Position numbers and translations under genes: made by a program. The notes under the pieces were generated by a model. The model was not told the origin of the DNA, did no database searches, and saw only the letters and a list, made by a program, of their open reading frames with translations. 64,000 nucleotides of DNA, taken from positions 150,839 to 214,838 of the forward strand of contig NZ_JAASQK010000007.1 in NCBI RefSeq assembly GCF_011762195.1, written 5' to 3'. The stretch comes from Sphingomonas oligoaromativorans. Lineage in GTDB: Bacteria; Pseudomonadota; Alphaproteobacteria; Sphingomonadales; Sphingomonadaceae. Shown here piece by piece: positions 55,161-64,000 of this stretch. How positions within the stretch are numbered: position 1 is the first letter of the stretch; every line of letters starts with the position of its first letter.

Positions 55161-55562
55161 TCAGTTGCCGCCGTCGCCGTCGAAATCGAGCGAGGCCGAA
55201 TTGATGCAATAGCGTAAGCCCGCCGGCCCCGGACCGTCCGGGAAGACATGGCCGAGATGCCCGCCGCAGCGCGCGCACCGCACTTCGGTGCGGACCATGC
55301 CGTGGCTGGTGTCGATGCGCTCCTCGATCAGGGATTCGTCGGCCGGCGCGGTGAAGCTCGGCCAGCCGCAGCCGGAATCAAATTTGGTGCCGCTGTTGAA
55401 AAGCTGGGTGCCGCAGCCGGCGCAGAGATATTCGCCGGTCTCGTGGTTGTTCCAGTAGCGGCCGGTGAAGGCGCGCTCGGTGCCGGCCTCGCGCAGCACA
55501 TGATATTGCTCGGCGCTGAGGCGCTGGCGCCATTCGTTATCGGTGAGGTGTATCTTCTCCAT
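55161..55562 (-). CDS. msrB: Peptide-methionine (R)-S-oxide reductase
   Basis: A 133-residue repair enzyme for methionine-R-sulfoxide. Two zinc CxxC pairs ([11 protein letters not shown] and [14 protein letters not shown]) and the catalytic [12 protein letters not shown] (Cys) are present, with [10 protein letters not shown] in between. There is no signal peptide, so it is cytoplasmic. It begins 49 bp after the siroheme gene and is followed by the PBP gene. Confidence 0.94.
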   Translation of the reverse strand: MEKIHLTDNEWRQRLSAEQYHVLREAGTERAFTGRYWNNHETGEYLCAGCGTQLFNSGTKFDSGCGWPSFTAPADESLIEERIDTSHGMVRTEVRCARCGGHLGHVFPDGPGPAGLRYCINSASLDFDGDGGN

Positions 55563-55611
55563 GGGCGGGGAGATGGGGCGATGCCTTCTGTCCGTCAATC
55601 GAGGCGGGGGG

Positions 55612-56379
55612 CTACGCCATCGCCTTCAGCAGGATCGTCACGCCCGCGGGCACATCTTCGGGCGGCGGCCCGGCGATGCAGGCGGCGTCGGCACGCACCC
55701 GGCGGAGGATCGCGGCCGGCACGCCGACGTCATGATAGACCCGATCCGCGCGACCGAGCCAGCGGGCCTCGGCGAGGGTCAGATCGTCGGGATCGCCGGA
55801 GCGGAGCGCGATGCGGACGGTGATGGCGGATCGCGGCGCGTCGGGCGCGGCGAGCCAGCGCTCCACGGCGGAGGCCGGCACCTCGCCCAGCGCATCGAGC
55901 GGCCCGCCCGGATCGAGCGCGGCGTCGATGGCGCGGCGGCGGGTGGCGGCATCGGGGAAGCGCGCGCGGATCGCCGTGCGGGCACCGTGGAGCGCGTCTG
56001 CCAGCGTGCCGAGGCCGGAGGGGAGAAGCGCCTCCAGACGCTGCCGGAGCGCCTTGGCGAGCCCTGCGGAGGCCCCTCCGGTCCCGATCGCGATCAGCAC
56101 CGGGTCGCGGTCGACGATGGCCGGGAGGGTGAAGTCGCACAGCGCCGACCGGTCGACCGCGTTGACGAGGATTCCCCGCGCCTTGAGCCGGGCCACGGCC
56201 GATTCGGCCTCGGAATCGCCTTCGAGAGCCACGATGGCGAGAGCGGCGTTGCCGGATTCCTCGATGACCCGCGCACCGGCCCGTTCGAGCAGGCGGCGCT
56301 TGGCGTCGGCGGTGTCACCGGTGCCGATCAGGATCACCGGCGTGCCTTCGAGGCGGAGGAAGACGGGCAGGCTGTGCAT
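55612..56379 (-). CDS. Siroheme synthase-like protein with truncated methyltransferase end
   Basis: A 255-residue protein. The N-terminal Rossmann domain ([40 protein letters not shown]) and the helical [20 protein letters not shown] match the precorrin-2 dehydrogenase/ferrochelatase half of CysG/Met8. The C-terminal 65 residues ([40 protein letters not shown]) match only the first strands of the uroporphyrinogen methyltransferase domain and then stop. The NAD loop is GTGDTADAK, less canonical than GGG. It may retain dehydrogenase activity. Confidence 0.78.
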   Translation of the reverse strand: MHSLPVFLRLEGTPVILIGTGDTADAKRRLLERAGARVIEESGNAALAIVALEGDSEAESAVARLKARGILVNAVDRSALCDFTLPAIVDRDPVLIAIGTGGASAGLAKALRQRLEALLPSGLGTLADALHGARTAIRARFPDAATRRRAIDAALDPGGPLDALGEVPASAVERWLAAPDAPRSAITVRIALRSGDPDDLTLAEARWLGRADRVYHDVGVPAAILRRVRADAACIAGPPPEDVPAGVTILLKAMA

Positions 56380-56441
56380 CGCCCGTCTTGTCGCCGGGAA
56401 GGGCGGCCTTGCCAAGCCGGCAGGCCGCCCCCGTCGTCGGA

Positions 56442-57302
56442 TCAGAGGGAGTCGATGAAGGCCTTCACCGCCGGGCCGACGTCGGACCGCTCCAGCGCCA
56501 GCGCGATGTTCGCCTGGATGAAGCCGGCCTTGTCGCCGCAATCATGGCGCACGCCGTCGAAGGTGACGCCATGGAACGGCATCTCGCCGATCATGCGCGC
56601 CATCGCGTCGGTGAGCTGGATTTCCCCGCCGGCGCCCTTCTCCTGGCTTTCGAGGACGCGCATCACCTCCGGCTGGAGGATGTAGCGGCCGACGATGGCG
56701 AGGTTGGACGGCGCGGCCTCGGGCTTGGGCTTTTCGACCAGACCCTTCACCTCGGTCAGCGCGCCGTCGCGCGTGCCGGGCGTGATGATGCCGTATTTGT
56801 CGGTGTTCTCGTGCGCGACTTCCTGCGCGCAGATCATGTTGCCGCCGACCTTCTCATAAGCCTCGACCATCTGCTTGAGGCAGCCCGGCTTGCCGACCAT
56901 GAAGTCGTCCGCGAGCAGCACGGCGAAGGGCTCGTCGCCGACGATGTCGCGCGCGCACCAGACGGCGTGGCCGAGGCCCATCGGCTCCTGCTGGCGGCAA
57001 TAGGCGATGTTGCCGGGGGTGAGACGCGTGCCTTCCAGCACGGTCAGCGACTTGCCGCGACCGGCCATGGTCGATTCGAGTTCGTAGGCGATGTCGAAAT
57101 GGTCCTCGATCGCGTGCTTGCCGCGACCGGTGACGAAGATCATCTGTTCGATGCCGGCTTCCAGCGCCTCTTCCACCGCATATTGAATGAGCGGCTTGTC
57201 GACGACCGGCAGCATCTCCTTCGGCATGGCCTTGGTCGCAGGCAGAAATCTCGTGCCGAGGCCTCCCACTGGGAACACGGCCTTGCGCAGCTTGCGTACC
57301 AT
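56442..57302 (-). CDS. galU: UTP-glucose-1-phosphate uridylyltransferase
   Basis: A 286-residue nucleotidyltransferase producing UDP-glucose for exopolysaccharide, LPS and trehalose. The N-terminus KAVFPVGGLGTRFLPATKAM contains the nucleotide loop (GGLGTRFLPATK), and FVTGRGKHAIEDHFD, LADDFMVGKPGCL and YGIITPG follow. Its first base is the last base of the lysA stop. It is the last gene of argH-lptM-lysA-galU. Confidence 0.95.
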   Translation of the reverse strand: MVRKLRKAVFPVGGLGTRFLPATKAMPKEMLPVVDKPLIQYAVEEALEAGIEQMIFVTGRGKHAIEDHFDIAYELESTMAGRGKSLTVLEGTRLTPGNIAYCRQQEPMGLGHAVWCARDIVGDEPFAVLLADDFMVGKPGCLKQMVEAYEKVGGNMICAQEVAHENTDKYGIITPGTRDGALTEVKGLVEKPKPEAAPSNLAIVGRYILQPEVMRVLESQEKGAGGEIQLTDAMARMIGEMPFHGVTFDGVRHDCGDKAGFIQANIALALERSDVGPAVKAFIDSL

Positions 57303-58594
57303 CAATCCTCCGTCGGTTCGTTGAGAGCCCACGCGGGAACGCTGTCGGCGGCGATCAGTGCCTCGAGATTCTGTCTTTTTCTCACCACCGCCCAACGATC
57401 CCCCGATACCAGAACCTCGGGTGTGAGCGCGCGGCTGTTATAGGTGCTCGCCATGGTGGCCGCATAGGCTCCGGCCGTCATGAAGACGACACGTTCGCCT
57501 TCATCCACCCGATCCATGGAACGCTGCATCGCGAAGGTGTCCCCGGTCTCGCAGACCGGGCCGACGACGTTCGCCACGAATCGCTCGCCCGAGGGGTGGA
57601 CGGCGCGGATGTCGTGCCAGGCGTCGTAGAGCGCGGGGCGCATCAGGTCGTTCATCGCCGCGTCAACGATCACGAACGGGGCCTGGGCGCCCGGCTTCAC
57701 GCGGATGACGCTGGTCAAGAGCACGCCGGCATTGCCGACGATCAGGCGGCCCGGCTCGAACATCAGGCGGACATTCCACCCGGCGGTCGCGCGGCGGACC
57801 ATCTCGCCATAGGCCGAGGGGGCAGGCGGGGCGGGCTTGGTCGGATCGTAAGGCACGCCAAGGCCGCCGCCGAGATCGGCGGTGGTGATCGTGTGACCCG
57901 CCGCGCGCAGGGTGGCGATCAGCGCGCCGATGCGGCCGAAGGCGGTCTCCAGCGGCCCGAGGTCGGTGAGCTGGCTGCCGATATGGACGGCGACGCCCTG
58001 AATCGCGAGGCCGGGGAGGGCGGCGGCGCGCGCATAGGCATCGGGCGCCAGATCATAGCCTATGCCGAACTTGTTCTCGGAGCGGCCGGTCGAGATCTTG
58101 GCGTGGGTGCCGGCATCGACGTCCGGGTTCACCCGGAAGGCGACGCGGGCGGTGAGGCCGAGGCCGGTCGCGACGGCGGAGAGGGTGCGGGCCTCTTCCT
58201 CGGATTCGAGGTTGAACTGGCCGATGCCCTCCTGGAGCGCGAGCGCCATCTCGTCCGCCGTCTTGCCGACGCCGGAGAAGACGATCTTCTCGGCCGCGAT
58301 CCCCGCCGCACGGGCGCGCATCAGTTCGCCGCCCGACACCACGTCGGCGCCGCAGCCGAGCCCCGCCAGCACCGAGAGCACGGCGGCATTGGGATTGGCC
58401 TTCACCGCGAAGGCGACGAGCGGGGCCTGCCCCTCATGCTCCAGCCCGGCAAGCGCCTCGCGGAACACGCGGACATGGCGGCGGATGGTCGCCGCCGAAT
58501 AGACATAGACGGGGGTGCCGACCGCATCCGCGATCGCGTCCAGCGGCACCTGTTCGGCGTGAAGGGCGCCGTTATGAAGGTCGAAATGATCCAT
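57302..58594 (-). CDS. lysA: Diaminopimelate decarboxylase
   Basis: A 430-residue PLP enzyme that makes lysine from meso-diaminopimelate. The PLP lysine is K65 in LVAFAVKANPNAAVLSVLAG. The glycine-rich phosphate loop ADLGGGLGVPY, the EPGRLIVGNAGVLLTSVI substrate segment and the CETGDTFAMQ catalytic-Cys region are all intact. It sits 11 bp after the lptM-like gene and overlaps galU by one base. dapD, the earlier step, is 3.6 kb away. Confidence 0.96.
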   Translation of the reverse strand: MDHFDLHNGALHAEQVPLDAIADAVGTPVYVYSAATIRRHVRVFREALAGLEHEGQAPLVAFAVKANPNAAVLSVLAGLGCGADVVSGGELMRARAAGIAAEKIVFSGVGKTADEMALALQEGIGQFNLESEEEARTLSAVATGLGLTARVAFRVNPDVDAGTHAKISTGRSENKFGIGYDLAPDAYARAAALPGLAIQGVAVHIGSQLTDLGPLETAFGRIGALIATLRAAGHTITTADLGGGLGVPYDPTKPAPPAPSAYGEMVRRATAGWNVRLMFEPGRLIVGNAGVLLTSVIRVKPGAQAPFVIVDAAMNDLMRPALYDAWHDIRAVHPSGERFVANVVGPVCETGDTFAMQRSMDRVDEGERVVFMTAGAYAATMASTYNSRALTPEVLVSGDRWAVVRKRQNLEALIAADSVPAWALNEPTED

Positions 58595-58605
58595 GGATTC
58601 TGGTC

Positions 58606-58851
58606 TCAGCCGGGCGGGGGAAGGTCGAACCGGTCGGGCTCGAGCGGTTTGGATTTGGTCACCAGCTCGTCCTCGCGGGTCGGGCGGGCCTCGGTGCCGG
58701 GATTGAGCAGGTCGGCCACGCTCGGCTGGCTCGCGGCGGTGGCCGATTTGGGCGGCAGGGTCCGGCCGTCGGCGGGACGCAGCACCGCCTTCTTGCCGCA
58801 GCCCGCCAGCAGCGCGAGCGCCGCGAGCGTGAGGATCGTCGCCCGTTTCAT
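58606..58851 (-). CDS. Small LptM-like lipoprotein
   Basis: An 81-residue lipoprotein (signal [20 protein letters not shown], Cys at 18). The following region is proline-rich with a positively charged start, as in the LptM (YifL) family that helps mature the LptD/LptE translocon. Its position between argH and lysA is the usual alphaproteobacterial one. The start overlaps the argH stop by 4 bp. Confidence 0.75.
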   Translation of the reverse strand: MKRATILTLAALALLAGCGKKAVLRPADGRTLPPKSATAASQPSVADLLNPGTEARPTREDELVTKSKPLEPDRFDLPPPG

Positions 58852-60224
58852 GCCTCAGCCTCCAGGATTGCGCGCGCCTTCGCCACCGCTTCGCGGACAC
58901 GGGCCGGCGCGGTGCCGCCTTCGCTGGCGCGGGCGGCAACGGAGGCGTCGACCGACAGCGCCGCCTTCACGCCCTCGTCGATGCGGGCGTCGACCGCCTG
59001 CAATTCGCCGAGCGTCAGGTCGGAGAGGGCGCAGCCCTTGCCTTCGGCGAGCTTCACCACGGTGCCGGTGATATGGTGCGCCTCGCGGAAGGGGACGCCG
59101 GCGACGCGGACGAGCCGGTCGGCCAGATCGGTCGCGGTGGAGAAGCCGGCCTCGGCCGCCGCGCGCATCCGGTCGGTGCGGAAGGTCAGCGTCTCGATCA
59201 TCCCGGTCATCGCCGCGATCGAGAGGGCGAGCAGGTCGTGCGCCTCGAAGACGGGCGGCTTGTCGTCCTGCATATCCTTCGAATAGGCGAGCGGCAGGCC
59301 CTTCATCGTCACCATCAGCGACGTGAGGCAGCCCATGATCCGCCCCGAATGGCCGCGCACCAGCTCGGCGGCGTCGGGGTTGCGCTTCTGCGGCATGATC
59401 GACGAGCCGGTCGACCACTGATCGGGCAGGCTCACGAAGCCGAAGGGCTGCGAGGCCCACAGCACGATCTCTTCCGCCAAGCGCGAGAGGTGGAGCGAGG
59501 CCTGCGAGGCCGCCATCAGATAATCGAGCGCGAAGTCGCGATCGGAGACGGAATCCAGCGAGTTGGCGGTCGGGCGGTCGAAGCCGAGCGCCTTGGCCGT
59601 CGCCTGCCGGTCGATCGGGAAGCCGGTGCCGGCCAGCGCCGCCGCGCCGAGCGGCGACTCGTTCATCCGCACCCGCGCATCGGCGAAGCGCGAGCGGTCG
59701 CGGCGGACCATCTCGTAATAGGCCATCAGATGATGGCCGAGCGTCACCGGCTGCGCGGCCTGAAGATGGGTGAAGCCGGGCATCACGCTTTCCGCATGTT
59801 CCTCGGCGCGGGCGACCAGCGCGCGCTGGAGGGCCGTCAGGCCCGCGTCCACCGAATCGATCGCGTCGCGCACCCAGAGGCGGAAGTCGGTCGCGACCTG
59901 ATCGTTGCGCGAGCGCGCGGTGTGCAGGCGCCCCGCCGCAGGCCCGATCAGTTCGGCCAGACGACTTTCGGTCGCCATATGGATGTCTTCGAGCGCGAGA
60001 TCGTCGGTGACGCCATGTTCGGCATATTCGGCGGCGACCTTGTCCAGACCGGCGTCGATCGCGGCGACATCCTCGGCCGAGATGATGCCCTGAGCGCCGA
60101 GCATGGCGACATGGGCCTTGGAACCGGCGACGTCCTGTTTCCACAAACGCTTGTCGAACGGGATCGAGGCGTTAATTTCGCGCATCACCGCGGCCGGCCC
60201 TTCGGCGAAGCGCCCGCCCCACAT
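58848..60224 (-). CDS. argH: Argininosuccinate lyase
   Basis: A 458-residue fumarase-superfamily enzyme giving arginine and fumarate. [40 protein letters not shown] (substrate loop), [20 protein letters not shown], and the signature [20 protein letters not shown] are all intact. The start at 60224 keeps the gene clear of the TlpA-like gene; an alternative start at 60287 has a better ribosome site (AAGG) but would overlap that gene divergently by 47 bp. The length (458) fits the family. Confidence 0.95.
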   Translation of the reverse strand: MWGGRFAEGPAAVMREINASIPFDKRLWKQDVAGSKAHVAMLGAQGIISAEDVAAIDAGLDKVAAEYAEHGVTDDLALEDIHMATESRLAELIGPAAGRLHTARSRNDQVATDFRLWVRDAIDSVDAGLTALQRALVARAEEHAESVMPGFTHLQAAQPVTLGHHLMAYYEMVRRDRSRFADARVRMNESPLGAAALAGTGFPIDRQATAKALGFDRPTANSLDSVSDRDFALDYLMAASQASLHLSRLAEEIVLWASQPFGFVSLPDQWSTGSSIMPQKRNPDAAELVRGHSGRIMGCLTSLMVTMKGLPLAYSKDMQDDKPPVFEAHDLLALSIAAMTGMIETLTFRTDRMRAAAEAGFSTATDLADRLVRVAGVPFREAHHITGTVVKLAEGKGCALSDLTLGELQAVDARIDEGVKAALSVDASVAARASEGGTAPARVREAVAKARAILEAEA

Positions 60225-60240
60225 CTGATTGGAGCCCGTC

Positions 60241-60834
60241 TTGCGCTCGTTGTCGGCCCGCTCGCTAATCGTTCTTCTCCCGCTCATGGTCGCCTTGGCA
60301 GCCGCCGGCTGCGATAAGCCCAAGCCGTCGGCGGAGCAAGCAAAGGCCACCGCGAATCAGGCCACGCCCCCCGTGGCCCCGCCGGTCGAGACCAGTCGCG
60401 TCGACAGCACCCACAAGGGCGAGGCGATGCCGGGGATGCCCTTCGCCGCGCCGGGCGGCTCTCCGGCGACGCTCTCCAGCTTCCGGGGGCATCCGGTGCT
60501 GGTCAATCTCTGGGCGACCTGGTGCGGGCCGTGCGTCAAGGAGCTGCCGGCGCTCGACGCGCTGGCGCAGCGCGAGACCGGCAAGCTCGCCGTGGTGACG
60601 GTGAGCCAGGACATGGGCGGCGACGCGCAGGTCCAGCCCTTCTGGAAGAGCCACGGCCTGAAGGCGCTCACGGCGTACACCGACGCCAGGAACCAGTTGA
60701 TGAGCGCCACCGGCGCAGCCGATCTGCCGACCACGATCCTCTATGATTCGAAGGGCAAGGAGGTGTGGCGGGTCAGCGGCGGCATGGACTGGACGAGCCC
60801 GGAAGCGGCGGCGCTGATCGCGCAGGCCTCGTAA
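60241..60834 (+). CDS. TlpA family thiol-disulfide lipoprotein
   Basis: A 197-residue lipoprotein ([18 protein letters not shown]; Cys near residue 24) with a thioredoxin fold: [20 protein letters not shown] (WCGPC near 98) and [20 protein letters not shown] (cis-Pro). It likely reduces disulfides in the periplasm. The start is a TTG with GGAG 6 bp upstream; no ATG is available before the signal peptide. It is transcribed head-to-head with argH from a gap of only 16 bp. Confidence 0.85.
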   Translation: MRSLSARSLIVLLPLMVALAAAGCDKPKPSAEQAKATANQATPPVAPPVETSRVDSTHKGEAMPGMPFAAPGGSPATLSSFRGHPVLVNLWATWCGPCVKELPALDALAQRETGKLAVVTVSQDMGGDAQVQPFWKSHGLKALTAYTDARNQLMSATGAADLPTTILYDSKGKEVWRVSGGMDWTSPEAAALIAQAS

Positions 60835-60896
60835 CGGCCACTTAACGGTCGTCAGCCACAGTCCCCGGAGCGTTCATGCATCCGGGGAAGGATGAG

Positions 60897-61397
60897 ATGG
60901 CCATGATTCCGTTGCTCGCGATTCTCACGGCGGTGGCGGCCGCGCCGCCGCCTCCGGTCGTCCTCGCGCCGTCGGTGGTGGCCCCGCCCATCATGCGGTC
61001 CTCCACCCCGCGCACCACCGAGACGATCGCGGTCCAGCTTCGCCATGGCGGTCGCCTGCTGTGGAGCGGCGATCTCAGCCGCGCGTCGGACGGCACCGCC
61101 TCCTTCTCCCAGCAACTGCGCGAATCGCGGGCTTGCCCCGACGCCGATCCGCGCGCCGGCAGGACGGGAACGCGCTTCACCACCTTCTCGGTGTCGATCA
61201 ACCCGGACTATCCGCTGGCCGAAGGCGCGGCGCGGGTCAGCATCGAGCGGACCGCGCCCTATGGTGACGACAAGGATTGCGGTGGTCGCAGCGCCAGCAG
61301 CACCGTCCGCCTCGAAAGCCGTGTCGAGCTGCCGCAGGGCAAGCCGGTGACGCTGGAGGGTGAGGGCGGGCTCTCGGTGACGCTTACCCGCCGCTGA
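60897..61397 (+). CDS. Hypothetical exported protein
   Basis: A 166-residue protein I do not recognise. The N-terminal AMIPLLAILTAVAAAPPPPV looks like a signal peptide followed by a proline-rich stretch. The rest is soluble and beta-rich with two cysteines (RACPDADP and DDKDCGGR) that could form a disulfide. AAGGATGAG before the start at 60897 is the best ribosome site. It ends 4 bp before the converging glutamine-cyclotransferase gene. Confidence 0.65.
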   Translation: MAMIPLLAILTAVAAAPPPPVVLAPSVVAPPIMRSSTPRTTETIAVQLRHGGRLLWSGDLSRASDGTASFSQQLRESRACPDADPRAGRTGTRFTTFSVSINPDYPLAEGAARVSIERTAPYGDDKDCGGRSASSTVRLESRVELPQGKPVTLEGEGGLSVTLTRR

Positions 61398-61401
61398 AGG
61401 C

Positions 61402-62166
61402 TCAGCGCGCCGCCGGCAGCCTGATCTGGAACAGCAACGGCCAGTTCTTGCCAGTGACGAACAGGCGGTTTCCCACCTTGTCATAGGCGATGCCGTTGGG
61501 GACGGAGTCGGGGTCGGTCGCGCCGACCTTGGCGGCGAGCGCGCTGACGTCGATCCAGCCCTTCACATGGCCGGTCGTCGGGTCGATCCGCGCGATCGCG
61601 TTGGTCATCCAGATGTTGGCGAGGATCTCGCCACGGACATATTCCAGTTCGTTGACCTGCCGGATCGGCACGCCCTCGGCCGTGACGGTGAGCGTCCGCA
61701 CCACTTGCAGCGTCCTGGGATCGAGGAAGCGCAGCACCGGCGTGCCGTCCGACAGGATGACGTTCCTGCCATCCTGCGTCATCGCCCAGCCTTCGCCGCT
61801 GTAGCGGAAAGTGCCGAGATGCCTGAAGCCCTTGAGCGTCCAGCGCGAGCCGATGCCACCGTGCCAGATCACGCTGTAGAGCTGGTCCTTCCAGTCGACG
61901 ATGCCCTCGCCGAAGATACCCGGCGCGAGCGACACGCTCTCGACGGTGCGGCCGGTGGCGAGGTCCACCTTGCGGATGAACGACTGCCCCTCGCGCCCCG
62001 TGCTCTCGTAGAGATAGCCGTCGCGGAACAGCAGGCCCTCGGTGAAGGCATGTGTGTCGTGCGGATAGGTGCGGACCACCTCCGCCTGTTCGACCGGCAG
62101 CGCCGCCCGCGCCGCGAACGGTGCGAGCGTCAACAGCAGAGCGGCGAGCCGGCCGATGCGACGCAT
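61402..62166 (-). CDS. Glutaminyl-peptide cyclotransferase
   Basis: A 254-residue exported enzyme (signal RRIGRLAALLLTLAPFAARA) with the glutamine cyclotransferase five-bladed propeller. YPHDTHAFTEGLLFRDGYLY and ESTGREGQSFIRKVDL are conserved at the N-terminus, with YSGEGWAMTQDGRNVILSDG and NELEYVRGEILANIWMTNAI mid-protein. It cyclises N-terminal Gln to pyroglutamate. Its first base coincides with the dapD stop. Confidence 0.88.
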   Translation of the reverse strand: MRRIGRLAALLLTLAPFAARAALPVEQAEVVRTYPHDTHAFTEGLLFRDGYLYESTGREGQSFIRKVDLATGRTVESVSLAPGIFGEGIVDWKDQLYSVIWHGGIGSRWTLKGFRHLGTFRYSGEGWAMTQDGRNVILSDGTPVLRFLDPRTLQVVRTLTVTAEGVPIRQVNELEYVRGEILANIWMTNAIARIDPTTGHVKGWIDVSALAAKVGATDPDSVPNGIAYDKVGNRLFVTGKNWPLLFQIRLPAAR

Positions 62167-63005
62167 CAGTCGCGGAGCAGCTCGTTGATGCCGGTCTTGG
62201 CGCGGGTCTGCGCATCGACGCGCTTCACGATCACCGCGCAGTAGAGCGACGGGCCGGGCGTGCCGTCAGGGAGAGGCTTGCCGGGGAGCGCGCCGGGCAC
62301 GACCACCGAATAGGCCGGTACTTCGCCCACGAACACCTCGCCGGTGGCGCGGTCGACGATCTTGGTCGAGGCGCCGAGATAGACGCCCATCGACAGCACC
62401 GCGCCCTCGCGGACGATCACGCCCTCCGCGACTTCCGCGCGGGCGCCGACGAAACAGCCATCCTCGATCACCACCGGGTTGGCCTGGAGCGGCTCCAGCA
62501 CGCCGCCGATGCCGACGCCGCCCGACAGGTGGACGTTGCGGCCGATCTGCGCGCAGCTCCCGACCGTCGCCCAGGTGTCGACCATCGTGCCCTCGCCGAC
62601 ATGGGCGCCGATGTTGACGAAGCTCGGCATCAGCACGACGCCCCTGGCGATGAACGAGCCCCGGCGCGCGACCGCGCCCGGCACGGCGCGGAAGCCCGCA
62701 TCGCGGAAGGCGGCCTCGCCCCAGCCGGCGAACTTGCTCGGCACCTTGTCGAAGCCCGGCGCGCCCGCCGAGCCGCCATCGATCACCGCGTTGTCGTTGA
62801 GACGGAAGGAGAGCAGCACCGCCTTCTTCAGCCACTGGTGGACATGCCAGTCTCCGTCGATCTTCTCGGCGACGCGGTAATGGCCGCTGTCGAGGCCGAG
62901 GATCGCGGCCTCGACAGCCTCGCGCACGGCGCCCTGCGTCTGGAAGTTGAGGCCGTCGCGGGCTTCCCAGGCTTCGTCGATGGTGCGGGCGAGATCGGCG
63001 GTCAT
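62166..63005 (-). CDS. dapD: Tetrahydrodipicolinate N-succinyltransferase
   Basis: A 279-residue left-handed beta-helix enzyme of the succinylase branch of lysine and diaminopimelate synthesis. The repeated hexapeptides lie between residues 110 and 220 ([40 protein letters not shown], and [20 protein letters not shown]). The start at 63005 gives the normal N-terminus. The stop and start overlaps (1 and 4 bp) tie it to its neighbours. lysA lies 3.6 kb away. Confidence 0.96.
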   Translation of the reverse strand: MTADLARTIDEAWEARDGLNFQTQGAVREAVEAAILGLDSGHYRVAEKIDGDWHVHQWLKKAVLLSFRLNDNAVIDGGSAGAPGFDKVPSKFAGWGEAAFRDAGFRAVPGAVARRGSFIARGVVLMPSFVNIGAHVGEGTMVDTWATVGSCAQIGRNVHLSGGVGIGGVLEPLQANPVVIEDGCFVGARAEVAEGVIVREGAVLSMGVYLGASTKIVDRATGEVFVGEVPAYSVVVPGALPGKPLPDGTPGPSLYCAVIVKRVDAQTRAKTGINELLRD

Positions 63006-63673
63006 TGGTCGTCCCCAAGCAGTGAATGGAGCCATTCGGCGAGATCGGTGATGTGGTGGTCCACGAAGGACCGGTCGGCGTCGTGGCCCTGTTCCGATCC
63101 GTTGTCGAGCCACACGGTGGTCATGCCCAGCGTCTTGGCGGGCTTGAGGTTGCGCGCCATGTCCTCGACGAAGACGCTGGTCGCCGGGTCGACGCCGAGC
63201 CCGGCCACCATCGCGGCGTAGCTCGCCTCGTGCGGCTTGGGCTTGTAGGCGCTGGCGTGGATGTCGTGGATCGCCTCGAAGGTCTTGGACAGGCCGAGCT
63301 TCGCCAGCACGCGCTCCGCATAGGGCGCGTCGCCATTGGTGAAGATCAGCTTGCGGCCCGGCAGCCGCGCGATCAGGCGGGCGAGGCGGGCATCCTCGGC
63401 CAGCACGTCGAGATCGATGTCATGGACGTCGGCGAGATAATGGTGCGGATCGACGTCATGTTCCAGCATCAGCCCGGCCATGGTGGTGCCGTGCGCCTGG
63501 AAATAGCCCTTCTGGATGCGCCGCGCCTCGCCGAGATCGTCGATCCCGAGCGTCCTCGCGACATAGGCGGTCATCCGCACGTCCATCAGGCCGAACAGGT
63601 CGGCCGACGCCGGATAGAGCGTGTTGTCGAGGTCGAAGATCCAGGCGCGGATATGGGAGAGCGCAGGCGTCAT
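63002..63673 (-). CDS. HAD-family pyrimidine 5'-nucleotidase
   Basis: A 223-residue HAD hydrolase of the SDT1/phosphoglycolate-like group annotated as pyrimidine 5'-nucleotidase. Motif [21 protein letters not shown] (DxDxT), motif [22 protein letters not shown], and motif [19 protein letters not shown] with [15 protein letters not shown] are all present. The precise substrate is inferred from the subgroup. It overlaps dapD by 4 bp and is the first gene of the HAD-dapD-cyclotransferase run. Confidence 0.85.
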   Translation of the reverse strand: MTPALSHIRAWIFDLDNTLYPASADLFGLMDVRMTAYVARTLGIDDLGEARRIQKGYFQAHGTTMAGLMLEHDVDPHHYLADVHDIDLDVLAEDARLARLIARLPGRKLIFTNGDAPYAERVLAKLGLSKTFEAIHDIHASAYKPKPHEASYAAMVAGLGVDPATSVFVEDMARNLKPAKTLGMTTVWLDNGSEQGHDADRSFVDHHITDLAEWLHSLLGDDQ

Positions 63674-63904
63674 GGGCGCGGAGGTAGCCGCTGGCCGATA
63701 TCAGAGCAACTGGTCAGCGTCGTGAACAGATCGTTGTATAGGCGTTACATACTCGATAGTGTTTAAATGCTGGTTTTTCGCTCATTTGGCGAAATCCACA
63801 TAAGGCGCCACCCGATAACAGGCGTTAGGATAGTTGCCAGCGGGTAAAGGCTTTGTGCAAGTGGCGTATGATACGGCTGGATCACAGCCCGGGAGTGGTC
63901 CGGC
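63674..63904. other. AT-richer gap between a nucleotidase gene and an IS end
   Basis: This 231-bp stretch is visibly less GC-rich than the rest of the window. A small hairpin, TTTCGC (63776-63781) with GCGAAA (63789-63794), is present. It should contain the promoter of the HAD-dapD unit and perhaps the terminal repeat of the adjacent IS element; neither could be pinpointed. Confidence 0.4.
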
Positions 63905-64000
63905 CTAGGTTGCGTTGACAAAGTGCGGCAACCACCTGCGGATGGCAGCGAGATTGAGGAAGCTGGCGAAGGACAGGGCGGTCTTGTCGTAGCGGGTGGC
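63905..64000 (-). mobile_element. IS5-type transposase, 3' end (partial)
   Basis: On the minus strand the last 31 codons read ATRYDKTALSFASFLNLAAI and then RRWLPHFVNAT before a TAG stop. The T-R-Y-D-K-T-x-x-S-F start is the C-terminal signature of IS5-family DDE transposases, with the essential Lys/Arg region after the catalytic Glu. Most of the element lies beyond the window. Whether it is intact cannot be seen. Confidence 0.8.

Noticed and set aside
1..64000. CRISPR arrays, prophage, restriction or toxin-antitoxin modules
   Set aside because: No evenly spaced direct repeats, phage structural genes or defence-type gene pairs were seen anywhere; apart from the IS end the window is core chromosome.

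Overview
This 64-kb window is a chromosomal segment of a GC-rich alphaproteobacterium. It is most likely a member of the Sphingomonadaceae. The evidence is the gene set (DUF6489, MmcB, DUF1491 and DUF3576 proteins, an S. meliloti-type phospholipid methyltransferase, a zwf-pgl-edd Entner-Doudoroff cluster, secreted M28 and S10 peptidases) and the typical alphaproteobacterial order of genes around the replication origin. The species cannot be told from the sequence alone. The coding density is very high, with many four-base ATGA or GTGA stop/start overlaps, and almost everything is housekeeping.

Left part (1-24 kb): the end of a cyclophilin; a LysR regulator; a two-domain CDC48/p97-like AAA ATPase; a phospholipid methyltransferase convergent with a phospholipase-D/cardiolipin-synthase-like enzyme; rpoZ; an HxlR regulator; a bifunctional RelA/SpoT alarmone enzyme; the zwf-pgl-edd operon; an M28/S10 pair of exported peptidases; tRNA-Gly; a YbbN-type thioredoxin with a Lon-substrate-domain protein and Trm112; a UbiH-type hydroxylase; ftsK; lolA.

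Origin region (24-48 kb): xth-ribA-ldt, then DUF6489-mnmE-mnmG-rsmG-parA-parB. Three 16-bp parS sites lie at 26512, 28149 and 29981. A leuS-lptE-holA block follows. Next come rho, hemJ and hemE, all on the minus strand. The 319-bp gap between hemE and the pyruvate-phosphate-dikinase regulator gene carries two perfect TTATCCACA DnaA boxes and, over it and the hemE 5' end, 19 GANTC sites (the CcrM methylation motif) in 279 bp. I read this gap as oriC. The order ppsR-maf-aroE-coaE-dnaQ to its right is the same as beside the Caulobacter origin. Ribosome hibernation factor HPF, PtsN and small genes follow.

Right part (48-64 kb): a PaaI-type thioesterase, a SleB-type wall hydrolase, MmcB, SCO and YcgN proteins, a YgjP-like peptidase, a PBP1A, MsrB, a short siroheme synthase, and the lysine/arginine/envelope block argH-lptM-lysA-galU (minus strand). 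It then holds a TlpA-like lipoprotein, a glutamine cyclotransferase, dapD and a HAD nucleotidase. The window ends in the 3' end of an IS5-type transposase, which is the only mobile DNA seen. No CRISPR array, prophage or defence island was found. The most interesting signal is the GANTC-saturated origin, followed by the parS geometry and two possible unannotated small RNA loci.
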